DNA from: Verrucomicrobiota bacterium
GTDB lineage: Bacteria > Verrucomicrobiota > Verrucomicrobiia > Chthoniobacterales > Terrimicrobiaceae
Reading direction: 5' to 3'
Length of the DNA: 64,000 nt
NCBI GenBank assembly: GCA_017305195.1
Contig: JAFKMU010000041.1
Location: forward strand, 98,342 to 162,341
Shown here: piece by piece, positions 57,153 to 64,000 of the stretch
How positions within the stretch are numbered: position 1 is the stretch's first letter
Layout of the letters: the number at the start of each line of letters is the position of its first letter
Translations under genes and position numbers: made by a program
The notes under the pieces: generated by a model
What the model saw: only the letters and a program-made list of their open reading frames with translations
The model's database searches: none
Told to the model about the DNA's origin: nothing

Positions 57153-57178
57153 GGGAGCCGATCCCTTGATGGGGGCGA

Positions 57179-57358
57179 TCAGTAAGTCGTCGTTGTGCGC
57201 TCGACGGTCGTCGAGGGGGGGACGGTGGAGCTTCTCGTGACAGTCGTCGAGGTGGACGGGGTGGACTCCCGTTCGACGCTAATGCAGCCGGTGAGAATCG
57301 TGGCGCTCGCGGCGAGGACGAAAGCCAGGGCGGTTTTGCGGATGGTTGAGGGCTTCAT
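57179..57358 (-). CDS. Tiny Thr/Ser-rich lipoprotein
   Basis: A 59-aa protein from the ATG at 57356-57358 to TGA at 57179-57181. The N-terminus KTALAFVLAASATILTGC is a lipoprotein signal with lipobox LTGC (Cys about 25). The rest is low complexity, rich in Ser/Thr/Val (VTRSSTVPPSTTVERTTTTY). It is followed by a strong terminator, which supports it as a real gene. Similar small lipoproteins occur in stress-related gene sets of Proteobacteria. Role unknown. Confidence 0.65.
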   Translation of the reverse strand: MKPSTIRKTALAFVLAASATILTGCISVERESTPSTSTTVTRSSTVPPSTTVERTTTTY

Positions 57359-57467
57359 AACAGGTAGTTTTTATCCTAAGTTCGGATAAGGTTTTCCGCC
57401 CGGTCGTATCCAAAGTCTCATTTCGCAAGACGGCATCCGTCGGGCGCGGCAGCTTCGATTCCCAGAC

Positions 57468-57623
57468 ATGAATGGAATCATCGTTATTGCCGTGTTTCTC
57501 ATGATTGCCTGGCTGGTCTTGCGGGTGGCATTTGCCCTCACCGGGCTGGCATTTCATTTGCTCTGGATCGCGGCCATCGTGCTCTTTGTGATCTGGGTCA
57601 TCGGCAAGGTATTTGGAAAATAG
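57468..57623 (+). CDS. 51-aa small membrane protein, Lmo0937/DUF5670-like
   Basis: Starts with ATG at 57468: MNGIIVIAVFLMIAWLVLRV, then AFALTGLAFHLLWIAAIVLF, then VIWVIGKVFGK, i.e. two hydrophobic helices around a short His-containing turn and a basic end. This layout matches the small Lmo0937-type membrane proteins (IA.VL...WLLG.....G..IH.LLV.A...). It is followed by a near-perfect terminator. Confidence 0.7.
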   Translation: MNGIIVIAVFLMIAWLVLRVAFALTGLAFHLLWIAAIVLFVIWVIGKVFGK

Positions 57624-57640
57624 GCCGCCCGCGAATTAGG

Positions 57641-57683
57641 AAAGCTCCCCCGGAGGACATTGTCGCCCGGGGGAGCTTTTCCC
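57641..57683. terminator. Strong (bidirectional) terminator
   Basis: AAAGCTCCCCCGG (57641-57653) and CCGGGGGAGCTTT (57667-57679) form a perfect 13-bp stem with A and T runs on both sides. It serves the plus-strand small membrane protein gene and probably the convergent minus-strand gene at 57722. Confidence 0.88.
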
Positions 57684-57721
57684 TTTGCTTCTGGTTAGGA
57701 AGGCGCTGGGTTTTCTTTGAA

Positions 57722-57940
57722 CTATTTCCTTCCCCTCACTGCCGAGGCGATGAGGATTCCCGCGCCGGAGGCGAGAACCACCAGGCCGATGATGGGCGAG
57801 ACCGGGATGCTTTCCTTCTGTTCCTTCACCGCCTCGATCGGCCCGACGTCGAGCACCTTTTCCTTCTTGGTAAAGGTGACGTAGGGCAGGGCGAGGGCGG
57901 CGATTCCGATGACGATTAGGATGATGCCAAGAGTTTTCAT
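57722..57940 (-). CDS. 72-aa protein with two membrane segments
   Basis: The ATG at 57938-57940 starts MKTLGIILIVIGIAALALPY (first helix), followed by TFTKKEKVLDVGPIEA, a charged loop, and SPIIGLVVLASGAGILIASA (second helix) with a basic end. The pattern of helix, K-K-E-K-x-x-D-x-G-P and second helix is seen in small conserved membrane proteins of unknown function. It lies 14 nt downstream of treZ on the same strand, so it may be in the treZ transcript. Confidence 0.7.
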   Translation of the reverse strand: MKTLGIILIVIGIAALALPYVTFTKKEKVLDVGPIEAVKEQKESIPVSPIIGLVVLASGAGILIASAVRGRK

Positions 57941-57954
57941 AAGCGGTATTCCTA

Positions 57955-59802
57955 TTAGGGAATCGCAGGAGAAGGGTGTGCTGCGTGCCTCTCGGTGCAA
58001 GTGCGCAGCAGGATCGACTCGGGTCCCTCAAAGGTCAGCGAATCGATCTGCGAGCCCGCGGTGCGGCTGCCGCCGAAACGAATCTCCTCGCTGCTCAGGA
58101 CGCATTGCCAGGTCCTGCCCAGAGGGAGAGTCGCCTCGCTGCCGAGGTGGGTGACGAGCAGCCACCCGCCGTTGTCGTCCTGCCAGGAAAGGCGCAGGGT
58201 GTCCCCGGAATGTCCGACGTGGCAGCAGCTTTCGCGATACAGCGGACGGAAAGCGGCCTCCTTGCGCCGCAACGCCAGGCACTCCCGGTAAAGGGATAGG
58301 ATCAGGGTATGCGGCTCGCGTTCGATCTCCTCCCAGCGCAGCTTGGAGTTGTGAAATGTCTCCGCGTTCTGCGGGTTGGGAATGTGCTGGCGGGCCCGGG
58401 CATCGGCGAATTCCGGAAACGAGGCAAACTCCTTCCGCCGCCCTGCGGTGACCAGCTTCCCGAGTTCGTCATGATGGTCGGTGAAGAAGAGAAACGGCGA
58501 GCTTGCAGCCCATTCCTGACCCATGAACAGCATGGGGGTGTAGGGCGAGAGGCACAGCAGCATGGACGCAGCCCGGTAGGAGGAGGGGGTGACGAGTTGA
58601 CTGATCCTTTCGCCGAACGCCCGGTTGCCGACCTGGTCGTGATTGGAGAGGCAGTGAATGAACTGATGGGGCGGAAGCTGACCACCCGGCGTGCCGCGGG
58701 GCTTCCCTGTGGTTTTTGTTTTCTGGCCGTGATACAGCCAGCCTTCTCCGAGGATCGCACCAAGCTCCTCCGTCCCTCCTGAGAAGTTTCCAAGATAGGA
58801 GTGGCTTTCCCCGGTGAGGGTGACGCGGAGGCTGTGGTGAAAGTCGTCCGCCCACACTCCGTCAAAGCCCATGCCGCCTTCCGATGTGGCCGTAAGCATC
58901 CGGGCCTCATTGCGATCATCCTCCGCAACGGCGAACCCCCCACGCTGGTGGATTGCGTCGGTCATCTCGGCGAGGATGTGCGGCGTCGTGTCGTCCTGAA
59001 TCTCGTGCGCGGCGTCGAAGCGAAACCCATCGATGTGAAACTCGTCCATCCAGTAGCCCGGGTTGCTGCCGAAATACTCGCGCACCGGCCCGCAGTGCGG
59101 GGCGTCGAAATTGAACCCGTTACCCCACGGCGTATGGTGCCGCGAGTGGAAATAGTACGGGCTGAATGCCGTGAGGTAATTTCCATCCGGGCCGAGGTGG
59201 TTGTAGACCACGTCGAGAATCACGGCGATTCCCGCCGCGTGGGCTGCATCCACCAGGGAGCGAAGGTCATCCGGTGAGCCGTAGGCGGAGGCCGGAGCAT
59301 AGATCTGGACTCCATCATAGCCCCAGTTGCGGGCGCCGGGAAAATCCGCCACGGGCATGATCTCCACTGCGGAGACGCCGAGGGATTGCAGGTAGGGCAG
59401 GCGCTCGCGGGCCGCGAGAAAGGTGCCCTCCGGCGTGAAGGAGCCGATATGCAGTTCGTAAATGACCACATCTCTCAGGCTCGGGATTTTCCAGTCATGA
59501 TCCGTCCAGGGAAAGGCGGAGGGATCGACCACCAGGGAAAGGCCATGCACGTCCCTCTGGAGCGCCCGCGATGCCGGATCTGGCAACGGCTGGCTTGCTC
59601 CGCCGAGCCGGTAGCCATAGGCGTCCCCGGGTCGGCCCTCGGGATCGCTGCCCTCAAAATACCCATCCTCCATCGGGGAAAGCGGGACGAGCCGCGTGGC
59701 CCCGTCCCGGTGAATTTCCGCTGTCACCGAGGCGACCTTGGGCGCCCAAACGCGGTAGAGCACCTGTGTTCCCGTCCATGTCGCACCGAGTCGTTGTGTC
59801 AT
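57955..59802 (-). CDS. treZ: Malto-oligosyltrehalose trehalohydrolase
   Basis: A 615-aa GH13 enzyme that releases trehalose from maltooligosyl trehalose. N-terminal CBM48-like domain (VLYRVWAPKVASVTAEI), then GH13 regions: ILDVVYNHLGPDGNYL (region I), IDGFRFDAAHEI (nucleophile Asp in region II), AVAEDDRNEARM (acid Glu in region III) and FIHCLSNHDQVGNRA (region IV). The start is ATG at 59800-59802; the frame upstream to 59985 overlaps the sigma-factor region and is not used. The partner treY is not in the window. Confidence 0.92.
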   Translation of the reverse strand: MTQRLGATWTGTQVLYRVWAPKVASVTAEIHRDGATRLVPLSPMEDGYFEGSDPEGRPGDAYGYRLGGASQPLPDPASRALQRDVHGLSLVVDPSAFPWTDHDWKIPSLRDVVIYELHIGSFTPEGTFLAARERLPYLQSLGVSAVEIMPVADFPGARNWGYDGVQIYAPASAYGSPDDLRSLVDAAHAAGIAVILDVVYNHLGPDGNYLTAFSPYYFHSRHHTPWGNGFNFDAPHCGPVREYFGSNPGYWMDEFHIDGFRFDAAHEIQDDTTPHILAEMTDAIHQRGGFAVAEDDRNEARMLTATSEGGMGFDGVWADDFHHSLRVTLTGESHSYLGNFSGGTEELGAILGEGWLYHGQKTKTTGKPRGTPGGQLPPHQFIHCLSNHDQVGNRAFGERISQLVTPSSYRAASMLLCLSPYTPMLFMGQEWAASSPFLFFTDHHDELGKLVTAGRRKEFASFPEFADARARQHIPNPQNAETFHNSKLRWEEIEREPHTLILSLYRECLALRRKEAAFRPLYRESCCHVGHSGDTLRLSWQDDNGGWLLVTHLGSEATLPLGRTWQCVLSSEEIRFGGSRTAGSQIDSLTFEGPESILLRTCTERHAAHPSPAIP

Positions 59803-59974
59803 CGTCACGGCTAAATATCGCACGCGGAACGGTCTTGCGAGTGAGGGAATGCCCCTAAACAGACCTCGGGGTATTCCGGGAGGGTAGGAGATTTGCCGAT
59901 AGGCCAATCGTAGGGCGCACCGATTGGAGGAAAACGCATGCCGCGCTAGCCTGCTCTCGAACCCAAGACAACCT

Positions 59975-60574
59975 ATGGAAATCACAATGGATCAAATCGA
60001 GATGGGAGAAGACCAGGAGTTGATGCAGGGCCTGATCAAGAAAGTGCCCCAGGCGCTGGAGCGGTTGCACCAGAGATACCGCACGGTTTTAAGATCGATC
60101 ATCATGCAGGTGCTGCATGACGAGGCTGAGACGGAGGACGTCCTACAGGAGGTCTTTCTCCAGGTGTGGGATCGCGCTCACAGCTACTCCGCCCGCAAGG
60201 GCAAGCTCGTAAGCTGGCTGTGCACGCTGGCCCGCCGCCGGGCGATCGACCGCCTGCGGCAGCATAGCGCCTATCGTCGCGCCACGGATCGCTACGAGGT
60301 GTCATGCAACCACCCCGACAAGGCAATCGACGAAACGCATGTGGTGGAGCGAGACGCCTTCCGCGATGACATCCGCGAGCTTCTGCACCAGCAGATCGCG
60401 ACGCTCCCGCCGAAGCAACAGCAGGTCATCCGGCTGGCCTATTTTGAAAATCGCAGTCAGCGGGAAATCTCGGCCCTGACCAGCACGCCTCTCGGTACCG
60501 TAAAAACCCGTATCGAGCTCGGGATGAAGAAGCTCACTCACGCCTTCGGCGGCCTCCGGGAGAAGATGGTATAG
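59975..60574 (+). CDS. ECF-type RNA polymerase sigma factor
   Basis: A 199-aa protein, or 195 aa from the ATG at 59987, which has a better-spaced GGAA. Region 2: LHQRYRTVLRSIIMQVLHDE, ETEDVLQEVFLQVWDRAHSY, WLCTLARRRAIDRLRQ. Region 4: IATLPPKQQQVIRLAYFENR, SQREISALTSTPLGTVKTRI. The SigK-like layout often goes with an anti-sigma gene downstream, but none is seen here. It is divergent from treZ, so osmotic or stress control of treZ is possible. Confidence 0.92.
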   Translation: MEITMDQIEMGEDQELMQGLIKKVPQALERLHQRYRTVLRSIIMQVLHDEAETEDVLQEVFLQVWDRAHSYSARKGKLVSWLCTLARRRAIDRLRQHSAYRRATDRYEVSCNHPDKAIDETHVVERDAFRDDIRELLHQQIATLPPKQQQVIRLAYFENRSQREISALTSTPLGTVKTRIELGMKKLTHAFGGLREKMV

Positions 60575-60603
60575 CTCCTGCCCGATCCGGCCTTACCCCC
60601 GAT

Positions 60604-60652
60604 GCCTCCGGACTGCTGCCGACGGCAGCTCGAGCCGCGCCTGTCCGGAGGC
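60604..60652. other. Nested hairpin downstream of the sigma factor
   Basis: GCCTCCGGAC (60604-60613) pairs with GTCCGGAGGC (60643-60652), enclosing a second hairpin CTGCC-GAC-GGCAG. There is no T run, so it is either a rho-dependent end or a structured RNA element between the sigma gene and the GT9 gene. Confidence 0.45.
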
Positions 60653-60723
60653 TGGCGGGTGGCGAGTAAATCGCCTTGCCTCCGGCGTTCCCGGCGCGCT
60701 TAATTGGCGGTTTGTATCTGTAG

Positions 60724-61977
60724 ATGAGCCAACTCGCCACCAATCCCAAAGTCCTCGGTTTCATTGATCGGTGGTGTGGAGGGACCGCGTGCGCGGTGCT
60801 TACCGTTTTCCGCAAGTTGTTTGGCGGCAGGGAGATCGTTGGTCCCGAGCGCAGGGGGCTGCTCTTCATGAAGCTGGCGGAGCAGGGGTCCACCGTGCTC
60901 GCCAGTGCCGCCATCCGCGACGCGGTGCAACGCCACGGGCGCGAAAACGTCTATTTCTTCGTTTTTCAGGAAAACCGCTTCATCCTTGATGCGCTCGACG
61001 TCATTCCTCCGGAGAACGTCCTGACGGTGAACACGAAAAACGCCCTCACCATGATCACGAGCGCCCTCGATGTCGTGGGGCGCATCCGCCGGATGAAGCT
61101 CGCGGCGTGCGTGGACATGGAGTTTTTTGCCCGGTCCACGGCGGTGCTCTGTTATCTCACGGGCATCCCGATTCGCGTGGGGTTCCATGCCTGGCACGCG
61201 GGAGAGGGGCCATTCCGGGGCGATCTTTTCACCCGCCGCCTGCGGTACAATCCCCACCTGCACAGCAGCGTCACTTTTCGCTCTCTCGTAGCCGCGGTCG
61301 ATGATCGTGAGCCGGAGCTTATGCCTCGCTTTGACTGGCATGCGGATGAGGAACTCCTCCCGCTGCCCCATTTTCAGCCGACGCCGGAGGAGGTGGCTTC
61401 CGTACGGTCGCTGGTCGCTGAGACGACCGGCCCGAATCGCAAGGCCCTCGTGCTTCTCAATGCCAATGCCAGCGACCTGCTTCCGCTCCGCCGCTGGCCC
61501 AATGAGAATTACCTGGAACTTGCCCGCCGTGTCCTGGCGCTCTCCGAGCACTACTACGTCGGCTTCACCGGCGGCCCCGCCGAGGCCAAGAAAGTCGCGG
61601 ATATCGTTGCCCAGCTCGATCACCCGCGCGTGGTTTGTTTTGCCGGTCGCACGACGTTGCGCGAACTCCTCGCTCTTTACAACGAATCCGACGTACTGGT
61701 GACCAATGACAGCGGTCCGGCTCACTTTGCCGCCCTGACCTCGGTGGAAACCGTGGTGCTCTTCGGCCCGGAAACGCCGAAGCTCTTCGGCACCCTTTCG
61801 CCGAATACCCAGTCGATCACCGCCGGGCTGGCCTGCAGCCCGTGCGTGAGCGCGCTGAACAACCGCCAGACGAACTGCCGCGACAATGTCTGCATGCGGC
61901 GCATCTCGGTGGATCAGGTCTTTCAGGCCGTCACCATCGCCTTGGAACGGCGTCAGGCTGCTTCCGTCGCTGCCTGA
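60724..61977 (+). CDS. GT9-family (heptosyltransferase-like) glycosyltransferase
   Basis: A 417-aa protein of the ADP-heptose:LPS transferase fold. ERRGLLFMKLAEQGSTVLAS at the N-terminus, then the donor-site half: ALVLLNANASDLLPLRRWP, YVGFTGGPAEAKKV, VCFAGRTTLRELLALYNESD, VLVTNDSGPAHFAALTSVET and VVLFGPETPKLFGTLSP. It adds a sugar to a cell-envelope glycan; donor and acceptor are unknown. Cysteines at the end (CSPCVSALNNRQTNCRDNVC) fit the family. Its 3' end overlaps the convergent gene by 25 nt. Confidence 0.88.
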   Translation: MSQLATNPKVLGFIDRWCGGTACAVLTVFRKLFGGREIVGPERRGLLFMKLAEQGSTVLASAAIRDAVQRHGRENVYFFVFQENRFILDALDVIPPENVLTVNTKNALTMITSALDVVGRIRRMKLAACVDMEFFARSTAVLCYLTGIPIRVGFHAWHAGEGPFRGDLFTRRLRYNPHLHSSVTFRSLVAAVDDREPELMPRFDWHADEELLPLPHFQPTPEEVASVRSLVAETTGPNRKALVLLNANASDLLPLRRWPNENYLELARRVLALSEHYYVGFTGGPAEAKKVADIVAQLDHPRVVCFAGRTTLRELLALYNESDVLVTNDSGPAHFAALTSVETVVLFGPETPKLFGTLSPNTQSITAGLACSPCVSALNNRQTNCRDNVCMRRISVDQVFQAVTIALERRQAASVAA

Positions 61978-63176
61978 CAGGGCAGCGAGGTGGTCTTGGG
62001 CAGCGTAAGGATCTGCCGGGCCAGCCACACAAAGATGGCGGAGGCTACGAGCGCCTTCAGCCAAAGATTCGTCCACGGAAAAATCGGGTTGCCGTAATTT
62101 TCTGACCCCAGAACGATCGCGACAGCAGTCCACCACGCGGCGTAGTCGATGCGTTTGAGGAACGCTCCGGTGTATGCCCCCATGACGGCCGCAAAGGCGG
62201 CCAGCATGATGTAGGAGTTGGTCTCCGTCCGAGGATTGAAGAGCATCAGGTATGTCACATTGAGGAACAGCACGGCAAAAGCCCCCCGGACAGGATCGAA
62301 CCTGCGGAGCGCGAGCCAGGAGAGGGCGAGCGTACCGAGGCCCGCGAGGCCGCGGATGCCGAGTTGCACGGGGGAAGGAAGCTCCATTCCGAACGATTTG
62401 AACATCCCTGCAAAATCGCACCACGAGTGTCCCGTCGGCTTGCCGGCCTGGGTGAGGTTTTTGAAGAACGCGGGGTATTCCCCGGCGGCATAGCTGAGGT
62501 TCCAATGCAGGAAGGGCATGGCGATGATCGCGGCGAGAGTGGCGGCGAGCGGAACGCGCAAACGCGGGAAAAGAACGCCGCAGACCAGGATCGGCGCGAT
62601 GGCGATCGGTTTCAGGATCAGGGTCAGCCCGAGCAGGATGGCGGAGGTCCACCATTTCTCCCGGGCGAGGGTGACCGCCAGCAGCAGGAAGAGTCCGGCC
62701 AGCGGCATGTTGACCTGGCCGTTGCGGGCACTGGAGAACGACGCAGGCAGGACGAGCAGAGTGGCGATAAGAAAGATGAGTTCCTTACGCCGGGGAGTAA
62801 AATGTCCCGCAGCAGCCCAGAGCGAACCTGCGAGCAACCCGAGGCAGGTCAGGCGCCAGAGAGGTTCTCCGACGCGATCGGGGAGGATTTCGTACGGAGT
62901 GTAGAGGATCGCGAATTGCGGCAGGTAGAGGTAGCCATTCTTTTTGCGATACAGGCTTTTCTCGCCGCCCCACCAGTTGTCGGTCGCCCGCTGATACTCG
63001 ATGGTGGCGCTGCGGCGGGTCGGCTGGATGGCCACGATGGTCGAGATGACCGTGCCGTAGACGATCCAGATGGCGAGCGCGGCGACGAGGGCGCGCTTGG
63101 CTGGAAGTTTGTCCAGAAACGACCAGAGGCTTTGCCAGAGATCAGAAATGCGAACAGCAGACATCCGGGAAGACAA
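61953..63176 (-). CDS. GT87-family integral-membrane glycosyltransferase
   Basis: A 407-aa protein with about nine membrane segments, starting at ATG 63176 or 63164. It matches DUF2029/GT87 (polyprenyl-phosphate-mannose dependent) proteins: LPQFAILYTPYEILPDRVGE after the first helix and extracellular loop, SARNGQVNMPLAGLFLLL, AILLGLTLILKPIAIAPILV, and a Pro/Trp-rich loop in between. It probably adds a sugar from a lipid carrier outside the membrane. Convergent overlap with the GT9 gene. Confidence 0.82.
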   Translation of the reverse strand: MSSRMSAVRISDLWQSLWSFLDKLPAKRALVAALAIWIVYGTVISTIVAIQPTRRSATIEYQRATDNWWGGEKSLYRKKNGYLYLPQFAILYTPYEILPDRVGEPLWRLTCLGLLAGSLWAAAGHFTPRRKELIFLIATLLVLPASFSSARNGQVNMPLAGLFLLLAVTLAREKWWTSAILLGLTLILKPIAIAPILVCGVLFPRLRVPLAATLAAIIAMPFLHWNLSYAAGEYPAFFKNLTQAGKPTGHSWCDFAGMFKSFGMELPSPVQLGIRGLAGLGTLALSWLALRRFDPVRGAFAVLFLNVTYLMLFNPRTETNSYIMLAAFAAVMGAYTGAFLKRIDYAAWWTAVAIVLGSENYGNPIFPWTNLWLKALVASAIFVWLARQILTLPKTTSLPCQAATEAA

Positions 63177-63266
63177 TCGTATCCGCGCACGGCAGGCAAG
63201 CAGGAGGTGGCTGCTCCACGGGAGCGGGGCCGGACGAAAAAGTCATCAAATCCAACCAATTGCGCT

Positions 63267-63323
63267 ATGAAAAAGCGTGCTTTTGCAGGACGTTTCCCGA
63301 AATCAACAGCAAGAATTCCGTGA
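63267..63323 (+). other. Possible 18-codon leader reading frame before the CBM2 gene
   Basis: ATG at 63267, MKKRAFAGRFPKSTARIP, and TGA at 63321-63323, which overlaps the downstream GTG start (GTGA). It could be a coupled leader peptide, or the real N-terminus in another frame before a frameshift. It has no family. Confidence 0.35.
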
Positions 63324-64000
63324 AAGCGCCCTCCCGTTTGTCCCTCGCGAGATTTGCCTCGGTGATGTTGGCGCTTTCCTCGCTTCTGTCCTCTACGGGG
63401 CGGGGCGAGGAGAAAAAGGATGCGCGTTTCGAGAATGACCAGGTGATCGTCACCTTCAAACTGAACAGCGACTGGGGAGCCGGCTACCAGGCCGACGTAA
63501 CGATTGAGAACCGGACTGCGCAGGTGATCCCCGACTGGCAGCTTTCCTTTCGGATCGAGCAGGCTCCTGCGAATCTCTGGAATGCGCGGATCGCCAAAAA
63601 CTCCGGCGAGCTCTACACCTTCGACGCCCAGTCATTTGACTGGAACCGGAGCATTCCACCCAACGGGCGCGTATCGTTTGGATTTGTCGGGGCGAAGGGC
63701 GGATTGACCAAGGCTCCGTGGGACTTTGCCTTCCAGTCTGGAGCTTCAACCGCCACGCCGACCGCCACGCCAAGCGCCACGCCAAGCGCCACGCCAAGCG
63801 CCACGCCAAGCGCCACGCCAACCGCCACGCCAAGCGCCACGCCAAGCGCCACGCCAAGCGCCACGCCAAGCGCCACGCCAAGCGCCACGCCGACCGCCAC
63901 ACCAACCGCCACACCAACCGCCACACCAACCGCCACACCAACCGCCACACCAACCGCCACACCAACCGCCACACCAACCGCCACACCAACCGCCACACCA
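63320..64000 (+). CDS. CBM2-like secreted protein with a Thr/Ser-Ala-Thr-Pro linker (partial)
   Basis: Open to the window edge (227 codons seen). The GTG at 63320-63322 opens a signal peptide (LARFASVMLALSSLLSSTGRG). A CBM2-like cellulose/chitin-binding module follows: VTFKLNSDWGAGYQADVTIE, VIPDWQLSFRIEQAPANLWN, YTFDAQSFDWNRSIPPNGRV, SFGFVGAKGG, with Trp residues that would form the binding face. Then 21 tetrapeptide linker units (T/S)-A-T-P. A catalytic or second binding domain should lie beyond the window. Confidence 0.82.
   Translation, partial: MKAPSRLSLARFASVMLALSSLLSSTGRGEEKKDARFENDQVIVTFKLNSDWGAGYQADVTIENRTAQVIPDWQLSFRIEQAPANLWNARIAKNSGELYTFDAQSFDWNRSIPPNGRVSFGFVGAKGGLTKAPWDFAFQSGASTATPTATPSATPSATPSATPSATPTATPSATPSATPSATPSATPSATPTATPTATPTATPTATPTATPTATPTATPTATPTATP
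63749..64000. repeat. 12-bp tandem repeat array (21 units)
   Basis: The array is in frame with the secreted protein. Early units read AGC/ACC-GCC-ACG-CCA (Ser/Thr-Ala-Thr-Pro) and the later block ACC-GCC-ACA-CCA. The sharp shift in codon use between the two blocks points to separate expansion events. The array continues past the window. Confidence 0.95.

Noticed and set aside
63456..63998. WRLV/GVAV repeat proteins on the minus strand
   Set aside because: They are the reverse complement of the 12-bp linker repeats, which encode the sensible TATP/SATP linker on the plus strand.
63749..64000. CRISPR array
   Set aside because: Units are 12 bp, contiguous, in frame and without unique spacers; there are no cas genes in the window.

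Overview
The window looks like chromosomal DNA from a high-GC member of the Verrucomicrobiota, probably close to the Spartobacteria/Terrimicrobium side. This is an inference from content: a double-length fused UvrA, H-X9-DG pseudopilins, PEP-CTERM sorted proteins with autotransporter-type strands, sialate O-acetylesterase and GH42/GH38 sugar genes, and an ImuA-ImuB-DnaE2 mutasome. There is no phage, IS element or CRISPR array. Genes are densely packed, often with 4-nt ATGA/GTGA overlaps.

Layout. 1-12 kb: a small heat-shock protein, two paralogous TonB-like/DUF4159 proteins, and between them the fused uvrA (minus) and an overlapping trio of a degenerate metallo-beta-lactamase-like lipoprotein, purD and a degenerate S41-peptidase-like protein. 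12-17 kb: small metabolic genes (DHFR-like reductase, methyltransferase, YjdM/PhnA, a secreted protein with a possible His/Cys dyad, thiE plus a sugar nucleotidyltransferase, DUF1697). 17-22.5 kb: imuA-imuB-dnaE2, the SOS mutagenesis cassette. 22.5-28.4 kb: a NERD membrane protein and a six-gene arsenic operon (arsR-arsC-arsD-arsA-acr3-arsC) in which ArsA carries an unusual cysteine-paired C-terminal extension. 28.8-35.4 kb: an acetyltransferase-like protein, a ThrE-type exporter, and fumC-mqo-cupin, which link fumarate to oxaloacetate.

36.2-51.3 kb is the main accessory region, a carbohydrate-use locus. A six-gene minus-strand operon (aldose epimerase, SDR, SGNH hydrolase, RraA-like, UxuA, sialate O-acetylesterase) faces a PEP-CTERM protein. 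An IclR-family regulator faces a plus-strand operon (GH38-like mannosidase, H-X9-DG pseudopilin, clan-A glycoside hydrolase with a CBM9-like tail, jelly-roll protein). Three copies of one palindrome (TTGGATCA-N-TGATCCAA type) sit in exactly the two divergent promoter regions, so one IclR regulator probably controls the whole locus.

51.3-64 kb: tRNA-Ser(CGA), a divergent nickel/cobalt exporter and CsoR/RcnR-family sensor with a G/C-tract operator, a second PEP-CTERM protein, a GH42 beta-galactosidase, a DUF3347-like gene broken by one in-frame TAG, three tiny envelope proteins, treZ, an ECF sigma factor, GT9 and GT87 glycosyltransferases, and a CBM2-like secreted protein whose Thr/Ser-Ala-Thr-Pro linker (12-bp tandem repeats) runs off the end.

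Functions are read from motifs and remembered family features. No database search was run.
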